Below are positions 19,801-34,800 of a stretch of 64,000 nucleotides of DNA, in pieces (positions within the stretch are counted from its first letter, which is position 1; each line of letters starts with the position of its first letter). The notes beneath the pieces are model-generated. The model made no database searches and was not told the origin of the DNA. It worked only from the letters and a program-made list of their open reading frames with translations. Source of the DNA: Accumulibacter sp. (GTDB lineage Bacteria; Pseudomonadota; Gammaproteobacteria; Burkholderiales; Rhodocyclaceae); assembly GCA_024235715.1 (NCBI GenBank), contig JACKLW010000013.1, positions 1 through 64,000 of the forward strand, in the 5' to 3' direction. Both the position numbers and the translations under genes were made by a program.

Positions 19801-22800
19801 AGGCCGGGGGTGCTGCGAGTTTCTCCGTCACCCTCGACACGGCGCCGACGGCCGAGGTATCGATCGCTCTCTCCTCGGACAATCCGGCCGAAGGCACGCT
19901 GTCGACATCGGCGCTGGTGTTCACGCCGCAGAACTGGAACCTGCCTCAGACGGTCACGGTCACTGGCGTCGATGACCAGGTCGATGACGGCGACGTGGTC
20001 TACCATGTCCTCACCGCGCCGGCAGTCTCCGCCGATCCGGCCTACGCCGGCTTCAACGCCAGCGACGTCACGCTCACCAACCTCAATGACGATCACGCCG
20101 GTTTCGTTTTCAGCGCCACCTCGGGACTGGCGACCGCCGAATCGGGGAGCAGCGCAACGTTCACCGTTGCTCTCGCAGCCAGGCCGACGGCGAACGTCAG
20201 CTTTGCGCTGGCGTCGGGCAATGGCAACGAAGGCACGGTACTTCCGGCGCACCTCACTTTCACCCCGCAGAACTGGAATGTGGCGCAGACGGTCACGGCC
20301 AGCGGCGTCGATGACCAGGTGGTGGATGGCGACGTCGCCTGGACGATCGTGACGGCGCCGGCGGTCAGCAGCGATCTCAAGTACCAGGGGCTCAACCCGC
20401 CGGACGTCAGCCTGGTCAACCACGACAACGACACGCTGGACCTGCGCATTGCCAACCTTTCGCTGGCTCCGGCCGCTGGACTGCAGTCCGGCGGCACGGT
20501 GGTGGTCAGTTGGACCGTTGCGAACGTCGGCAGCGTTGCCACCAACCGCTCGTTTTCGGACCTGCTGGTGGTCAGGAACGCGACCAGCGGCCAGACGCTG
20601 CTCAGCACGCCCGTGCTCTACGACCAGAACGCGTCGGCAAACGGCCCGATCCAGGCGGGCGGGTCGAGGCAGCGGCAGTATTCGCTCAGACTGCCCGACG
20701 GGCTGGCCGGTGTCGGTGACCTGAGCTTCAGCGTCACGCTCAACGCGTACGGCGAGATCAGCGAATCCAGCCCGGCTGCGAGCAACAACACGGCCAGCAC
20801 CACGCAGACGGCGACCCTGGCCCCGTATCCGGACCTGCAAGTCCGCAACCTGCGTGTGCAGCCGGCCACTGGCCTCCTTTCCGGCAGTCCGCTGGTCGTG
20901 CTGTGGGACGACGTCAACACCGGCAATGGTGCGACCAGCGGTCCCTGGGTGGATCGCGTGACGGTGAAAAACCGGAGCACCGGCGAGGTGCTGCTGTCCA
21001 CCGCCGTCGCGCATGATCCGGCGCTGGCGGCCAATGGGCCGATCGCCGCCGGCGGCACGCACTCGAAGCAGTACACCTTCACCCTGCCCGACGGACTGCG
21101 CGGCGTCGGGGATCTCGAGGTCACGCTGCTCGCCGATGCCAACGGCAATCTCTTCGAGCTCAACCCGGCAGGCAACGGCGAAGCCAACAACGCCGCGGTG
21201 GTCACGACCACTTCGACGCTCGCCACCTACCCCGACCTCGAGGTCGTGAACCTGCGCATCGATCCCCCGGGCGGTCTGGTCTCGGGTGCTTCCTTCACGG
21301 TTCGCTGGGAGGACGGCAATAGCGGCACGCGGGCCACGTCGGCTGGCTGGACCGACCTGCTCATCGTCCGGAACACCAGCACCGGCGAGACCCTGGCAAG
21401 TGTCTCCCTGCCTTATGAACCCGCAGCGACAGGCAACGGCAGCATCACACCGGGCGGCACCCGTGCCAGGCAATACAGCTATCAACTGCCGGACGGACAG
21501 CGCGGCGTTGGCCAGATCCAGGTGACCGTCAGTGTCGACGGGAGCCAGACGGTCTTCGAGAACAATGCCGGTGGTACTGCCGAGGCGAACAATACGGCGG
21601 TGTTGACGCGCAGTTCGGCGCTGGCCGCGTATCCCGACCTGCAGGTCAGCGGGCTGAGCATCGACGGTCCCGACGGGGTCGTTTCGGGCGGTGCAGTGAC
21701 CGTCCGCTGGGACGACGACAACACCGGCAGTGGCGCGACTGCCGGTGCCTGGACCGACCTGCTGGTGGTCAGGAACACCACAAGCGGCGAGATCCTGGTC
21801 AACCGGGCGCTGACCTACGACCCGACGGTCGCCGGCAACGGCAACATCGCTGCCGCTGACAAACGCGCCCGGCAGTACAGCTTTCAGTTGCCCGATGGCG
21901 CCGCCGGCGTCGGCCAGCTGTTGTTGACGGTGACCGCCGACACCGGCAACGCGCTGTTCGAGAACAACGCCGCTGGGTCGGCCGAGAGCAACAATGTCGC
22001 TTCGCTGGGCACCGCGTCGGTGGCCGGTGCGTATCCCGACCTGCTGGTGAGCGATCTGGTTTTCGACCCCGCCAGCGTCCTGCAGTCGGGCGACGTCGTC
22101 ACCCTGCGCTGGAACGACAGCAACAGCGGCGGCCGGGCGACGAGCGGTTCCTGGAACGATTACGTCACCGTCACCAACCTCACCACCGGCGAAACGCTGG
22201 CCACGGGGGCGGTCGCCTACCAGGAATCCGATGCCGGCAACGGCGCCATCGCCGGCGGCGCGTCGCGGTCGCGAGTGTTCGCCTTTACCTTGCCGAGCGG
22301 CCTGCGCGGCAGCGGGCAACTCCAGGCCACGGTAAGCAGCGACTGGTTCAACCAGATCTTCGAATACAACACGGCGGGAGCGGGCGGTACCAGCACAGCG
22401 GAGGCCAACAACAGCGCCAGCGTGACCGCGAACGCGCAGTTGGCGCCCGCTCCCGACCTGCAGGTCACCGGGCTTGCCGTGACGCCGGCGGTGGGCCTGC
22501 AGTCCGGCGACAGCGTCGTCCTGCAATGGGATCTTGCCAATACCGGCACGGGCGCGGTCGGTACAGCGTTCTACACGCATGTCGACGTTTTCAACCGGCA
22601 GACGCAGCAGCAGCTGGATGGATTTGACCTGCTGTATGACCCGACGCCCGCCGGCAACGGCGCCATCGGCAGGGGCGACGCGCGTTCGCAGCAACTCGCC
22701 TATACCTTGCCGCGGGGAGACGCCGGTGCCGGAGATCTGCTATTTACGGTTACCGCCGACTACTACACGCAGCTCTCCGAGTACAACACCGCGGGTGCGG

Positions 22801-25800
22801 GCAGTACCAGCACCGCCGAGACCAACAATGCCGCCAGCGTGACCGTCAACTCGGCGCTGGCGCCCTACGCCGATCTGGCGGTTTCCGGCGTCACGGCGCC
22901 GGCCTTGACGATCGGCGACCCCGCGCCGGTGACGATCAGCTGGAGCGTCGCCAACGTTGGCAGCGCGGCGACGACGGTTGCCGACTGGGTCGATACGATC
23001 ATCATTTCGCCCGACGCCGACCCCAGCCATGGTACGGTGCTCAAGGCGTTCGCCCACCAGGGGGCGCTGGCGACCGGTGCCGGCTATGCGCGCAGCGAGA
23101 CCTTCCTGTTGCCGGCGCAGTTCCAGACCCATTCGCACCTCTTCGTGCGCACCGACGCCGGCGATGCGGTCTTCGAAAACAGCCTCGAAGCAGACAACTT
23201 CGGCGAGGCCGCCAATCTGTTCGACGTGGCACCGATTCCCTACGCCGACCTGGCCGTCTCGGCGGTGGCCGCGCCGGCTTCCGGCGCCAGCGGCCAGGCG
23301 ATCCAGGTCAGCTGGACGGTCAGCAACCAGTCGCCGCACGCAATCGGCACCACCAACAGCGGTTTTTGGGCGGACTCCGTCTATCTGGCCTCCGACCCGG
23401 CGGGCAAGAACGTCGTCGCCGGCCTGGGCAGCTTCGATCACCTCGGCGCGCTGGCCGTCGGCGGCAGCTACACCCATACCGTCAGCGCATCCCTGCCCGA
23501 CGGGCTGAGCGGTACCTTCTACGTCGTCGTTCGTACGACTGGCCCGTACGAATTCATCTACACCGACAACAACAGCGCCGTTTCGGGCCCGCTGGCGGTG
23601 GCCTTCTCGGCACCGCCGGATCTGGTACCAACGCGGCTGGCGGCGACGACGCCGGGATCCACTGCGGCGCTCACCACGGCCAGCGCCGGCGACAAGATCG
23701 ACGTCAGCTGGAACGTTCAGGATGTCGGGGCCGGCGACACCAAGGGCCAATGGGTGGACAGCATCGCCCTCAGGGAAGTCGGCGGTACCAGATCGTTTAC
23801 GCTCGGCGTCTTCAACTATGCGGCTTCCCTGCAGGCCGGCAAGTTCTACACGCGCACCGAGCAGCTGCAGCTGCCGGGCAATGTGCAGGGCCTCTTCCAG
23901 CTCGTGTTGACGACCAATGCCGGACTCTTCCCGATTTTCGAGAACGGCGCGACCGGCAACAACACGCTCGTCGACGCACAGACGCTGACCCTCACCGTGC
24001 CGCCCAATCCGGACCTGCAGGTCTTCTCGATCGACAACGCACCGGCAACGGCCAACGCCGGCGGGAGCGTCGCGCTCGACTACACGGTGATCAATCAGGG
24101 GACGGTCGAGGCGCGCGGCCACTGGACCGACAACGTCTACCTGTCGCTGAAGGACCATCTCGACGGCAGTGCGATCTTCCTGGGTTCTTTCGACAACCAG
24201 TCGGCGCTGATGCCCGGCGACAAGTATCAGGGCCATACGGACAACCTGCCGGTGCCCAAGCGTCTTGGCGGGCCGGCGTACCTGATCGTGTACAGCAATG
24301 CCGGCGGGACGGTCGACGAGTTTCCGCGCGCCGACAACAACACACTCGTGCAGTCGATCTACATCAACCCGGAACCGCCTGCGGACCTGGTCACCAGCCT
24401 GGTCACGGCGCCCAACCAGACCTTCGACGGCACGACCATCGACGTCTCGTACCATGTCAGCAACCTCGGGCTGGAAACCACCGACCGGGGGAACTGGACC
24501 GATACCATCTGGCTGACCCGGGACCCGACGCGCCCGAACGTCACCAAGGGCGACGTCCTGCTGGCGACGCTGCCGCACGCCGGCGTCCTCGGCAACGACC
24601 CGTCGATCATCGCGCCGCCGGTTGGCTACGATGTCAGCACTCAGGTGACGCTGCCCAAACATATCTCCGGCCAGTACTACATCACGGCCTGGTCCGATTC
24701 CTTCGACGTCGTGCTCAAGAGCACCCAGGACGTCAATATCAATCCGGACGATCCCGGGCAGCTGAACAACGACAACTACAAGGCGCGCCCGATCACCGTG
24801 CTGCTGACGCCGCCGCCGGATCTGGTGGTCACCACCGTGGCCCCACAGGCGTCGGCCGTCGGCGGCGACGATTTTTCGGTGCAGTGGACGGTGCAGAACA
24901 AGGGCACCAGTGCGACCGAAGACAGCGTTCTCTTCGACCAGGTGTATCTCTCCGACAAGCCGGTCTTCGTTCCGCCGTTGGGCGGTCAGAACGTCGGCAA
25001 CCAGTGGTTCCTGGGCAGCGTCGAGCACGACGGGGTATTGGCGGCCAGCGGCAGCTATACCGCGCAGCACACCTTCAAGCTCTCGCCGGAGATATCCGGC
25101 AGGTACGTCATCGTGGTGACCAATACCGGCGGGACGGTGATCGACCCCGGCAAGGACCCGCGTTTTTCCGTCGCGGTCGGAACATACTTTGCCCCGACCT
25201 GGGAAGGACCGTACACCGACGACAATGTCGCTGCCGCCGCGACGCACGTCACGCCCCTGCCACCGGCGGACCTGCTGGTGACTTCGGTGACCGCGCAGGT
25301 GCCGAACCATTCCGGCGAAACCACCAGCGTCAGCTGGACGGTCGAGAACGTCGGTGCTGCGGCCTGGTCCGGTACGCGCTACTGGCTTGATGACGTCTAC
25401 TTCTCCCGCTACCCGACGCTCGACCCGTCCCGCGACGTCTTCGTTGGCCAGTTCGCCCACAGCAACGATCAGCCGCTGGCGTCGGGCGCCAGCTACACGC
25501 AGTCGGCAAGTTTCGTCCTGCCGAAAGGCATAGGCGGCACCGCCGCCGACCCGCAGACCTTCTATGTGCACGTCGTGACCGACGCTGGCGGTACGGTGAA
25601 CACGCACGGGCGAGACAACGACGGTAGCCGGGGAACGTTCACCATCCTCGGCTACGAGGATGCCAGCAACAATCGCGGCACCGGCACGCTGCCGGTCATC
25701 TACCGCGAGCCCGACCTGCAGGTGACCGACCTGCTGGTGCCCGCCGCGAGCGTCCATTCCGGCGATCTCCTGCCGGTCACCTGGACGGTGAGCAACCTCG

Positions 25801-28800
25801 GCAACCGCGATACGCGCGAAGGCAACTGGACCGACCGCGTCTTCCTGTCCACCGACGCATCGCTCGATTCGGGCGATACCCAGCTGGGCGAGATCTCGCA
25901 CAGCGCCATCCTCCGGACTGGCGAGCAGTACTCTACGACGCTCGACGTCCGCTTGCCGGACGGGATCGGCGGCGACTTCCACGTGCTGGTGTTCACCGAC
26001 GCCACCGTGCGGGGAACGAACGGTCTTCCGGGCGTCAGCGGCGGCACGTCGATGGGGTCGGTGCCCGAGTTCCAGGGCGAAGGCAACAACCTCACGGCCG
26101 CGCCGCTGCCGGTCATTCTGGCCCCGCCACCCGACCTCGAGGTTACCGCGCTGCTGGCCCTGGGGCCGGACCCGGCGCAGCCCGGCCATGTGCTCAGTGG
26201 CCAGTCGTTCACAGTGACCTACACGGTTAGCAACAATGGCAGTGGCGACACGCCCGACCGCCAGGCAGCATGGGACGACCGGATCTATCTGTCGCGCGAT
26301 CAGTTTCTCAGTGATGCCGACGTCTACTTTATCGACCATCACCACAGCGGCGGCCTGGCGGCCGGCGCCAGCTACTCGAACACGGTGACGCTCAAGGCAC
26401 CGCGCAACATGAGCGGCCCCTGGTACGTGTTCGTGATCAGCGATGCGCCGAACCCGAACTCGCCGCGCGGCCTGGTCTTCGAGGGCGACAGGGAGGGCAA
26501 CAACGCGACGGCGACGGCGACGCCGCTGCTGATCGAGCAGCCGCCACCCTCGGATCTGGTGGTCGACAGCATTTCCCTGCCGCAGGGGGCGATGGCCGGT
26601 GACCCCATACACCTGGGCTGGACGGTGAGCAATGTCGGCGTCAATGCGGCCAGTGGCGCCTGGAGCGACACCGCCTATCTGTCCGCCGACAACATCTGGG
26701 ACATCGGCGACCGACCGATCGGCCGCTTCAGTTTCAGCGGCACGCTGCAACCAGGCGGGTCTTACGATGCCTCGCTGGACGCCAATCTGCCGCCGGCAAC
26801 GCCGGGTTCGTATCGGGTCATCGTGCGCAGCGACATCTTCGACGACATTCTCGAGTCGCAGGAGCTGAACAACCGCACTACCTCCGCTGACCTGCTCAAG
26901 GTAAGCGTCCCCGAACTGCACCTGGGGGTGGCGCTGAGCACGACACTGGATACCGGCGAAGACCGCCTCTACCAGGTGACCGTCGGCCAGGGAGATACCC
27001 TCCGGGTAGACCTGACTTCCGCCGATGCGCGCGCGGCGAATGTCCTCTTCCTGCGCTACGACGCCTTGCCAACCGGTTCGACCTACGACGCGGCGTACCA
27101 GCAGGCGTTGCAGGCGAACCAGTTCGCGGTCATCCCGTCGACGACGGCCGGGACCTACTACGTCCTGATCCACGGTCAGTCGGAGCCGTCCGCCGGCACA
27201 CCCGTCAGCGTGCTGGCGCATGTCCTGCCTTTCGGCATTACCGATATCGTGCCCGACAAGGGCGGCGACAGCCGCTACGTCACGACCACCATCCTCGGGG
27301 CGCAATTCGACGCTCAGGCGACAGTCAAGCTGATTCGTCCGGGTTTCGCCGAATACGAGCCGGTCAGCTACCAGGTGATCGACAAGACGCGCATCATCGC
27401 CATTTTCGACCTGCGCAACGCACCGCACGGGCTGTATGACGTTAAGGTCATCAACCCCAATGGCGATACGGCCGTTGCGCCCTATCGCTACCTGGTTGAA
27501 CAGGCCCTGCCGCCGGATGTGAGCATCGCCCTGGGCGGCCCGCGCGTCGTCTGGGCAGGGCAGAGCGGGCTATATGGCTTCACCCTCACCAGCCGGACCA
27601 ACGTCGACATCCCCTACGTCGAGTTCCAGTATGGCGTCCCCGGGCTGCCGCTGAACGGAGGCGTGCCCTACCTCGGCTTCACGACCAGCGTCAGCGGCGC
27701 GCCGGATATCGCCAACGTTCCCTGGGCGGGCGTCCTGCCCGGCGCCAACAGCAATGGCCAGCTGCTGAGCACCGGCTACGCGATCGATTTCGCCGACCGC
27801 TCGAACACCACTTTCAGCTTCCTTGTCCAGACCTATCCCGATGGCCTGCCGCCGGGCGCCTACTCCGAGCAACCCGGGGTGACGGCATTTGCCTTCAACA
27901 TCATGGGCGCGGCGACGCCGCTGACGCGCGACGAGTACATCGCGCAACAGCGCGCCCTCGCGGCGACCCTTCGCGCCAGCATCATCAAGGACCCCGGCGC
28001 CTCGTCGGCGCTGCGCAATCTCGCCGCCGACCCGAGCCTATGGACCGGCCTGTACCTGGAGGCGCTGGTTCAGGCGGGTCTCCTGCGGGCGGTCGACGAA
28101 CCGCCGGCGGTGCACGACAACCCGCTTCTGGTGAGCCTGCAGGCAATGCTGACGGCGGGCATCCTGGCCGGGCCAGCCGGTCAGCAGATCATCACCGACG
28201 GTAATCTGGTGCATTTCTTCGACCAGGTGCGGACATGGTATGGCGAGGATCCGAGCCAGACGACGCCCTACAGCACCGTCAAGCAGGACCTGGTCAGTCC
28301 TGACGACCCGACCAGCTACTGGAGCTTCGATCCGCCACCCGCCAGCGACTTCAACCTGCGCCAGTCGGCGCCGACGCACTACGAGGGTTTCTACGTCTAC
28401 GTGCCGTGGGCCAACGACTGGGACTTTCCGACACACCCGGACCACGGCGACTCGGACGAGACGCACCCCGAGAACCCGAACTTCCTCAACGTCCAGGCGC
28501 CGAACTTCGCCCCCTTCTTCACCGGCACCGGCCGGGCCGGGCAGGCCGCGGTAAACGGGCCGCTGGCCTTCGGCAGCGAGCAGTTCGTGCCGCAAGGGCA
28601 GCGCGAGCCCTACACCATCCAGTTCCAGAACGGCGCCAACGCTGCGGCGACGGTCGGCGAGGTGCGCGTCGTCAGCCAGCTCGACGCCAACGTGGACCCG
28701 CGCAGCTTCCGGCTTGGCGACCTCCAACTCGGCGACCTGCAGGTGCACATTCCGTCAGACGTCGGCTCTTTCCAGGGTGATTTCGACTTCACCCGCAGTC

Positions 28801-31800
28801 GCGGATTCATTCTGCGTGTCAGCGCCGGCATCGATATCGGGTCGAATACCGTGACCTGGCTGTTGCAGGCCATCGATCCGTTGACCGGCGAAGTGGTCAG
28901 CGACCCGGCACGCGGCCTGCTGCCGCCGGACAACGCGCAGGGCGCCGGGCGTGGCTTCGTCACCTACACGGTGCTTCCCCGCGAGGGCCTGGCCACCGGC
29001 ACGCAGATCAGCGCGCAGGCGCGGGTGCTGTTCAATACCACCGCCCCGCTAGATACCGTGCAAATCACCTATACGCTGGACGGGCTGGCTCCAACCAGTA
29101 CGCTGACCAGCAGCCCGGTGGTCCAGGGTGGCGGCGACTACCGGGTGCAATGGCGCGCAAGGGACGACGACGGCGGCAGCGGCGTAAAGAGCGTCAGCAT
29201 CTACGTCGCCGAGGATGGCGGCGACTATGCGATCTGGAAGAGCCGGAGTACCGAGGCCGCCGCGATCTACAACGGCCGCGCCGGACACAGCTACCAGTTT
29301 CTCGCCCTGGCGACCGACAACGCCGGCAACCAGGAACAGCCGACCGCCGGCAAGCAGGTCCCCAGCGACGAGTCGCAGGCGAGCCTGGGTGGCTTGCCGA
29401 CGGTGTCCGGTACCAGTCGCGACTTCGGCTTGCCGCCGGCACCCAGTTCTCAAGCTGCGGTCAATCCGCTGTTCGTGCAGGCCGAGCAGGGAATTCCGGC
29501 CAGCCTGAGTCCCAGCCACCTGCCCGAGTTCCAGAAAGTCCTGTCGCCTTTCAGCGGCCAGGTCTTCGCCAATGGCTTCACCCAGAGCGGCGCCGACATC
29601 GGTCCGCTGGCCATCCTGGTTCTGCCGGATGGATCCGTGCTGGCCAGTGGTGGCGCGGCGCGCAATCAGCTCTTCCGTTTTAACAGCGATGGCGGCATGG
29701 CGGCCACGCCGCTGGCGACGCTGGCGCAGCCGATCTATGACATGGCTTTGGACGGCTCGGGCAACTTGATCTGGGCGACGACCGGCGGCGGACCGCTGCT
29801 CAAGCTCGACGCGACCAGCGGCGAGATCCTCGGCCAGTTCGGTGACGGCCTGACCCAGAGCCTCGCCATCCAGCCGGGCAGCGGGCTGATCTACCTGTCG
29901 TCGGGTACGGGCATCGAGGTCTTCGACCCGGGCAGCGGGATCTTCACCCATTTCAGCGACATTCGCGTCGGCAGTCTTGCCTTCGCGTCCGACGGCACAC
30001 TCTGGGCGGCGACCTGGCCGCACAATCAGGCGCAGATCATCCAGTTCAGCGGGACGCCGGTGAAGCCGCGGCTGATGCTCGAATTCAACGCCGACGTCGA
30101 CTCGCTGGCCTTCGGCCTGCCGGGCTCGCAGCTTGAAGGGCTGCTCTTCGTTTCGCACACCGAGGAGTCGATGGCCGGTGCCGGCAGCGAACTGACGATG
30201 GTGGACCTGGCGACCCTCAAGCAGGTGGTGGTGGCCAGCGGTGGCACGCGCGGCGACCAGCTCAAGGCGGGCGCCGATGGCCGGGTGTTCATCAGCCAAT
30301 CGCACCAGATCGACGTGCTCAACCCGCTTCGCCCGCCGCACGTCGCGCGCAGCAACCCGCCGGCGGACACGACGCTGACCTTGCCCTTCACCAACGTCGC
30401 CGTGACTTTCGACGAGGACATGCTCGCCGACAGCGCGGCCGACCCGCACTCGGTGCTGAACCCGGAAAACTACCGCCTGCTCGGCGACCTGGTGGGCGCG
30501 GTGCCGATCCGCGCGATCGCCTACGACCAGGCAAGCAGGACGGCCGTGCTCAGCTTCACGCCGCTCCTTGCCGATCACTATCAGTTGCAGGTATCGACGC
30601 GACTGCACAGCAGCGCCGGCCTGGCGCTGGCGGCGCCGTACAGCAGCGCCTTCACGGCCATCGGCGACCTCAGCGCGGTTCTCGGCCTGGAATTCTCGCT
30701 GGCGCGCAGCGATCGTGCCAGCGGCACCGTCTCCTTCGACGTCACGGTCAGCAACCACAGCCAGCACCGCCTGCTGCTGCCGGTGGTCCTGCAGTTGACG
30801 CCGCTGCAGCGGTTCGCCGGCGAACCGCTGGGCAGTCAGGGCCGAGCCGCCGATGGTTCGTGGCTGATCGACCTGAGCGGCAACCTGCCGGCCAACGGCA
30901 TCCTCGATCCGGGGCAGAGCACCACCGGCCGGACCGTCAGCGTGCTCACGCCGGATCGCCAACCGGTCGCCTTCGACCCCGGCGTATCGGGCCTGCTGGC
31001 CGGCAACCATGCGCCAGGTTTCTCTTCGCTGCCGCCGACATCGGCCACCGTTGGTGAACTGTACAGCTACCAGCCGCTGGCTGCCGATAGCGACGGCGAT
31101 CGCCTGTCCTACCTGCTGGTGCGCTCGCCATCCGGCATGGTGGTGGACGCGACCACCGGTCTGCTCACCTGGACGCCGACGCCGGCCAGTCCCGAGCAGG
31201 CCACCGCGGTCCTGCAGGTCTATGATTCGGGCGGTGCGTACGACACGCAGGCGTTCACCGTGGCGGTGGGCGGCGTCAACCGCGCGCCCGCCTTTGTCGC
31301 GCTCCCCGAGCAGATCCGGGGCAAGGAAGGGCAACTCCTGCAGGTGCCGATCGAAGCCACCGACCCGGAAGGTGACACCCTGGTCTACTGGACCGAGCAC
31401 CTGCCGCCGGGGGCGGTGTTCGATGCCGCCCGGCACGCGCTGGTGTGGACGCCCGATTTCGCTTCCGCGGGAACCTACAGCGACGTGCGCCTGCTGGTCA
31501 GCGACGGGCTGCACACGCTGAGCGCGACGACGACCGTAATCATCGCACCGACGCCACAGCCGCCGACCTTCGTCAAGCCAGCCAATTTCACGGGCCGTGA
31601 AGGTGACCCGATCCGGATTCAGCTGCGCGCCAGCGACGTGCATGGTGCTGCGCTGAGCTTCAGCAGCAACCTGCTTCCGCCGGGCGCCTTCCTCGACCCG
31701 CAGAGCGGCCTGTTCCAGTGGACCCCCGACGCCACGCAGCATGGTGTGTTTTCGGTGCCGATCAACGTCAGCAACGGTCAGGCGAGCAGCAGCCAGACCC

Positions 31801-34800
31801 TGGCCATCGTCGTGCTCAACGCCAACGCAGCGCCGGTATTCGAGGATCTCGGCGATTTCCAGATCCCCGAGGGCCAGCAGATCCGGTTCCGGGCACAGGC
31901 CTTCGACGCCGACAACCCGACCTGGATCGCTCCCGACCGCGCTGCCGATGGCACACTGGTGCACAGCGAGGTGGGCAGGGCTTCGCTCAGCTACGTCGCC
32001 AGCGGCCTGCCGGCCGCAGCGACTTTCGATCCGGAGACGCTGATCTTCACGTGGACGCCGGGTCATGACGACGCCGGTCAGCACATCGTCACGATCACCG
32101 CCACCGACGACGGCGACGGTACCGGGCAGCCACTCAGTGCTGTCCAGAGGCTCACGCTCACGGTGCTCAACGTCAACCGCGCGCCGCAGGTGAACTTCAT
32201 CGCCAACACCCACATGGACCACGATACGCTGCTGCGGATCCCGGTACAGGTGGTGGACCCCGATGGCGATCCGCTGAGCCTTTCGCTGGTCGGCCTGCCG
32301 GCTTTCGGCCAGTTCGTCGATCACGGCGACGGCACGGGCGAACTCGCTTTCGAGCCCGGGCGCGATGACCGGGGCAACTACACGCTGTCGCTGCGCGCCG
32401 CCGACAACGGCGACGGCAACGGGCCCGGAGCGATCCTGTCAGGCTCGCAATCCTTCGTGCTCAGCGTCGACGCGGCCAACGTGCCGCCGCATCTGGCGCC
32501 GATCGGCAACAAGGTGGCGCTGGTCGGGCAGGCACTGCAGTTCACCGTCCAGGCCGGCGACGGCGATCAGGAGCCGCTTGCCTTCAGCGCCGTCGGGCTT
32601 CCCGGCAACGCCAGCATCGCGCCCGGCCCGGTCTACGGCGAAGCGGTGGTCAACTGGACGCCGACGGCGGCCGACGTCGGCAACTACACGGTGCTCGTCA
32701 AGGTCGTCGATGGCGGCAACGGCGACCCGGCACAGTCCCTCTCCGATCAGCGCACCTTTACGCTCGCGGTGCGCAGCAGCAACCAGGCGCCGGCGTGGGT
32801 GTCGTCCCCCAACCCGACGGCGCCGGCCGGGCAGACGATGACGCTGCAGCTGCACGCGGTCGACGCCGACCAGGATCCGCTGAGCTACTCGGCGGCCAAT
32901 CTGCCGGTCGGGGCGACGCTCGATCCGCTCGCCGGCATTCTCAGCTGGACGCCGCAGCTGGTGCAGGTGGGCAGGTACGACAACATCGTCCTAACCGCGA
33001 GCGACGGCAACCTGGCGAGCACCCGGACGATGAGCATCACCGTCACGCCGGTCAACCAGGCGCCACGCTTCATCCCGCTGCCAGTCCAGTCGGGTCGCGA
33101 GGGGACCTTGCTGCAATTCACTCTCGGCGCCGCAGACCCCAACCAGGACTCGCTGACCTACAGCGCAACGTCGAGCCTGCCCGCCGGGGTGACCCTCGAA
33201 GCACAGACCGGGCGCGTGCAATGGACTCCGGACTACCAGCAGGCTGGCGACCATACGCTCGCCTTCACGGTGACCGACCCGGGCGGTCTGACCGACAGCC
33301 TGGCGGCGCAACTGCGCATCGATAACGTCGACCGGCCACCGACGCTGCAGGTCGACAATCACGGGCTGGTCGTCGGGCAGCCGTTCACCCTGCAGCTGAC
33401 CGGCGCCGACCCCGACCTGGCGACGACGCTCAGCTACTCGGCGAGCGGGCTGCCGGCCGGTGCGACGCTGGACGCCAACAGTGGGCGCTTCGTGTGGACG
33501 CCCGGCCCGTCGCAGACCGGGGACTTTCCGGTGCAGTTCTCGGTCAGCGACGGCGAGTTGGCGGTCACCCTTCCGTCGGTCCTGCGCGTCACCTTCGATC
33601 CGCTGCCGCCCCAGGTACTGATCGAGCTTACCCCGAGTTTCCCCGGTGTTCCGGGTTCGCCGGTCGTCGTGCATGCCGCGGCGAACAGCATCGCGCCGAT
33701 CGCCGGCCTTACGCTGGCGGTCGATGGACAGCCGCTGCTGCTCGACGCTCACGGTCGCGCGACCTACGTGCCGGCAACGGCGGGCCACTTTGCGATTGTC
33801 GCCACGGCCAGCGACGCCGACGGCCGCGTCGGCACTGCCGCCAGCGTGCTGAAGGTTCGCGACCCGAACGACCAGCTCGCGCCGCGGGTTTCCTTCGACA
33901 ACCTGGTGAGCGGCAGCACCCTGAGCGGCGCGCTCGATCTGCGCGGCACGGTCAGCGACAGCAACCTGGACGCCTGGGTCCTCGAGCTGGCGCCACTCGG
34001 CTCGGACCGCTTCACGACGCTGGCCAGCGGCGACAGCCCGGTCAGTGGCGTGCTTTACGCGCTCGATCCGGCCAGCCTGGCGAACGGCGTGTACCACCTG
34101 CGTCTGACGGCAAGCGACATCAGCGGTCGTGTGACGGGCACCGAGACCGTCTTCGACGCCAATACCGCCAGCAAGCCGGGAAGCTACCGACAGTCGGATA
34201 TCGATTTGTCGGTGAACCTCGGCGGCACGCGGGTCGATCTCGTCCGCTCGTACGATTCGCTGCAGCGCGATGTTGCGGGAAGTTTCGGCCAGGGCTGGCG
34301 GCTGGCCAATCGCGACAGCGACATCCAGACCAGCGTCGTACCGACCGGCGACGAAAGCCGCGGCAGCTACAATCCCTTCCAGCAGGGCACGCGCGTGTAC
34401 CTGACGCTGCCCGACGGCCGGCGCGTCGGCTACACCTTTGCGCCAGAGAAGCACACGCTCTCCGGGATCACCTTCTACACACCCGCGTACCAGGCCGATC
34501 CCGGCGTCGACTACCGGCTGGATTCGGCCGGCGCGGTGCTGATTCGCGGACCGAAGGGCTTCTACGACGCACAGACGGGGCAGGCTTACGATCCGTCCAG
34601 CGGACAGTTCGACGGGCCCCAGTACACGCTCACCGCGCCGGATGGAACGGCGCACCTGCTCAGCGCGGCCAACGGCGTCGAGCAGCAAGTCCTGCCCGGC
34701 GGCGTCCGCCTGACCTTCACCGACGACGGCATCAGCAGTTCGACCGGCGAATCCGTGCAGTTCGTTCGCGACGCGTCGGGAAGGGTAAGCCAGATCATCG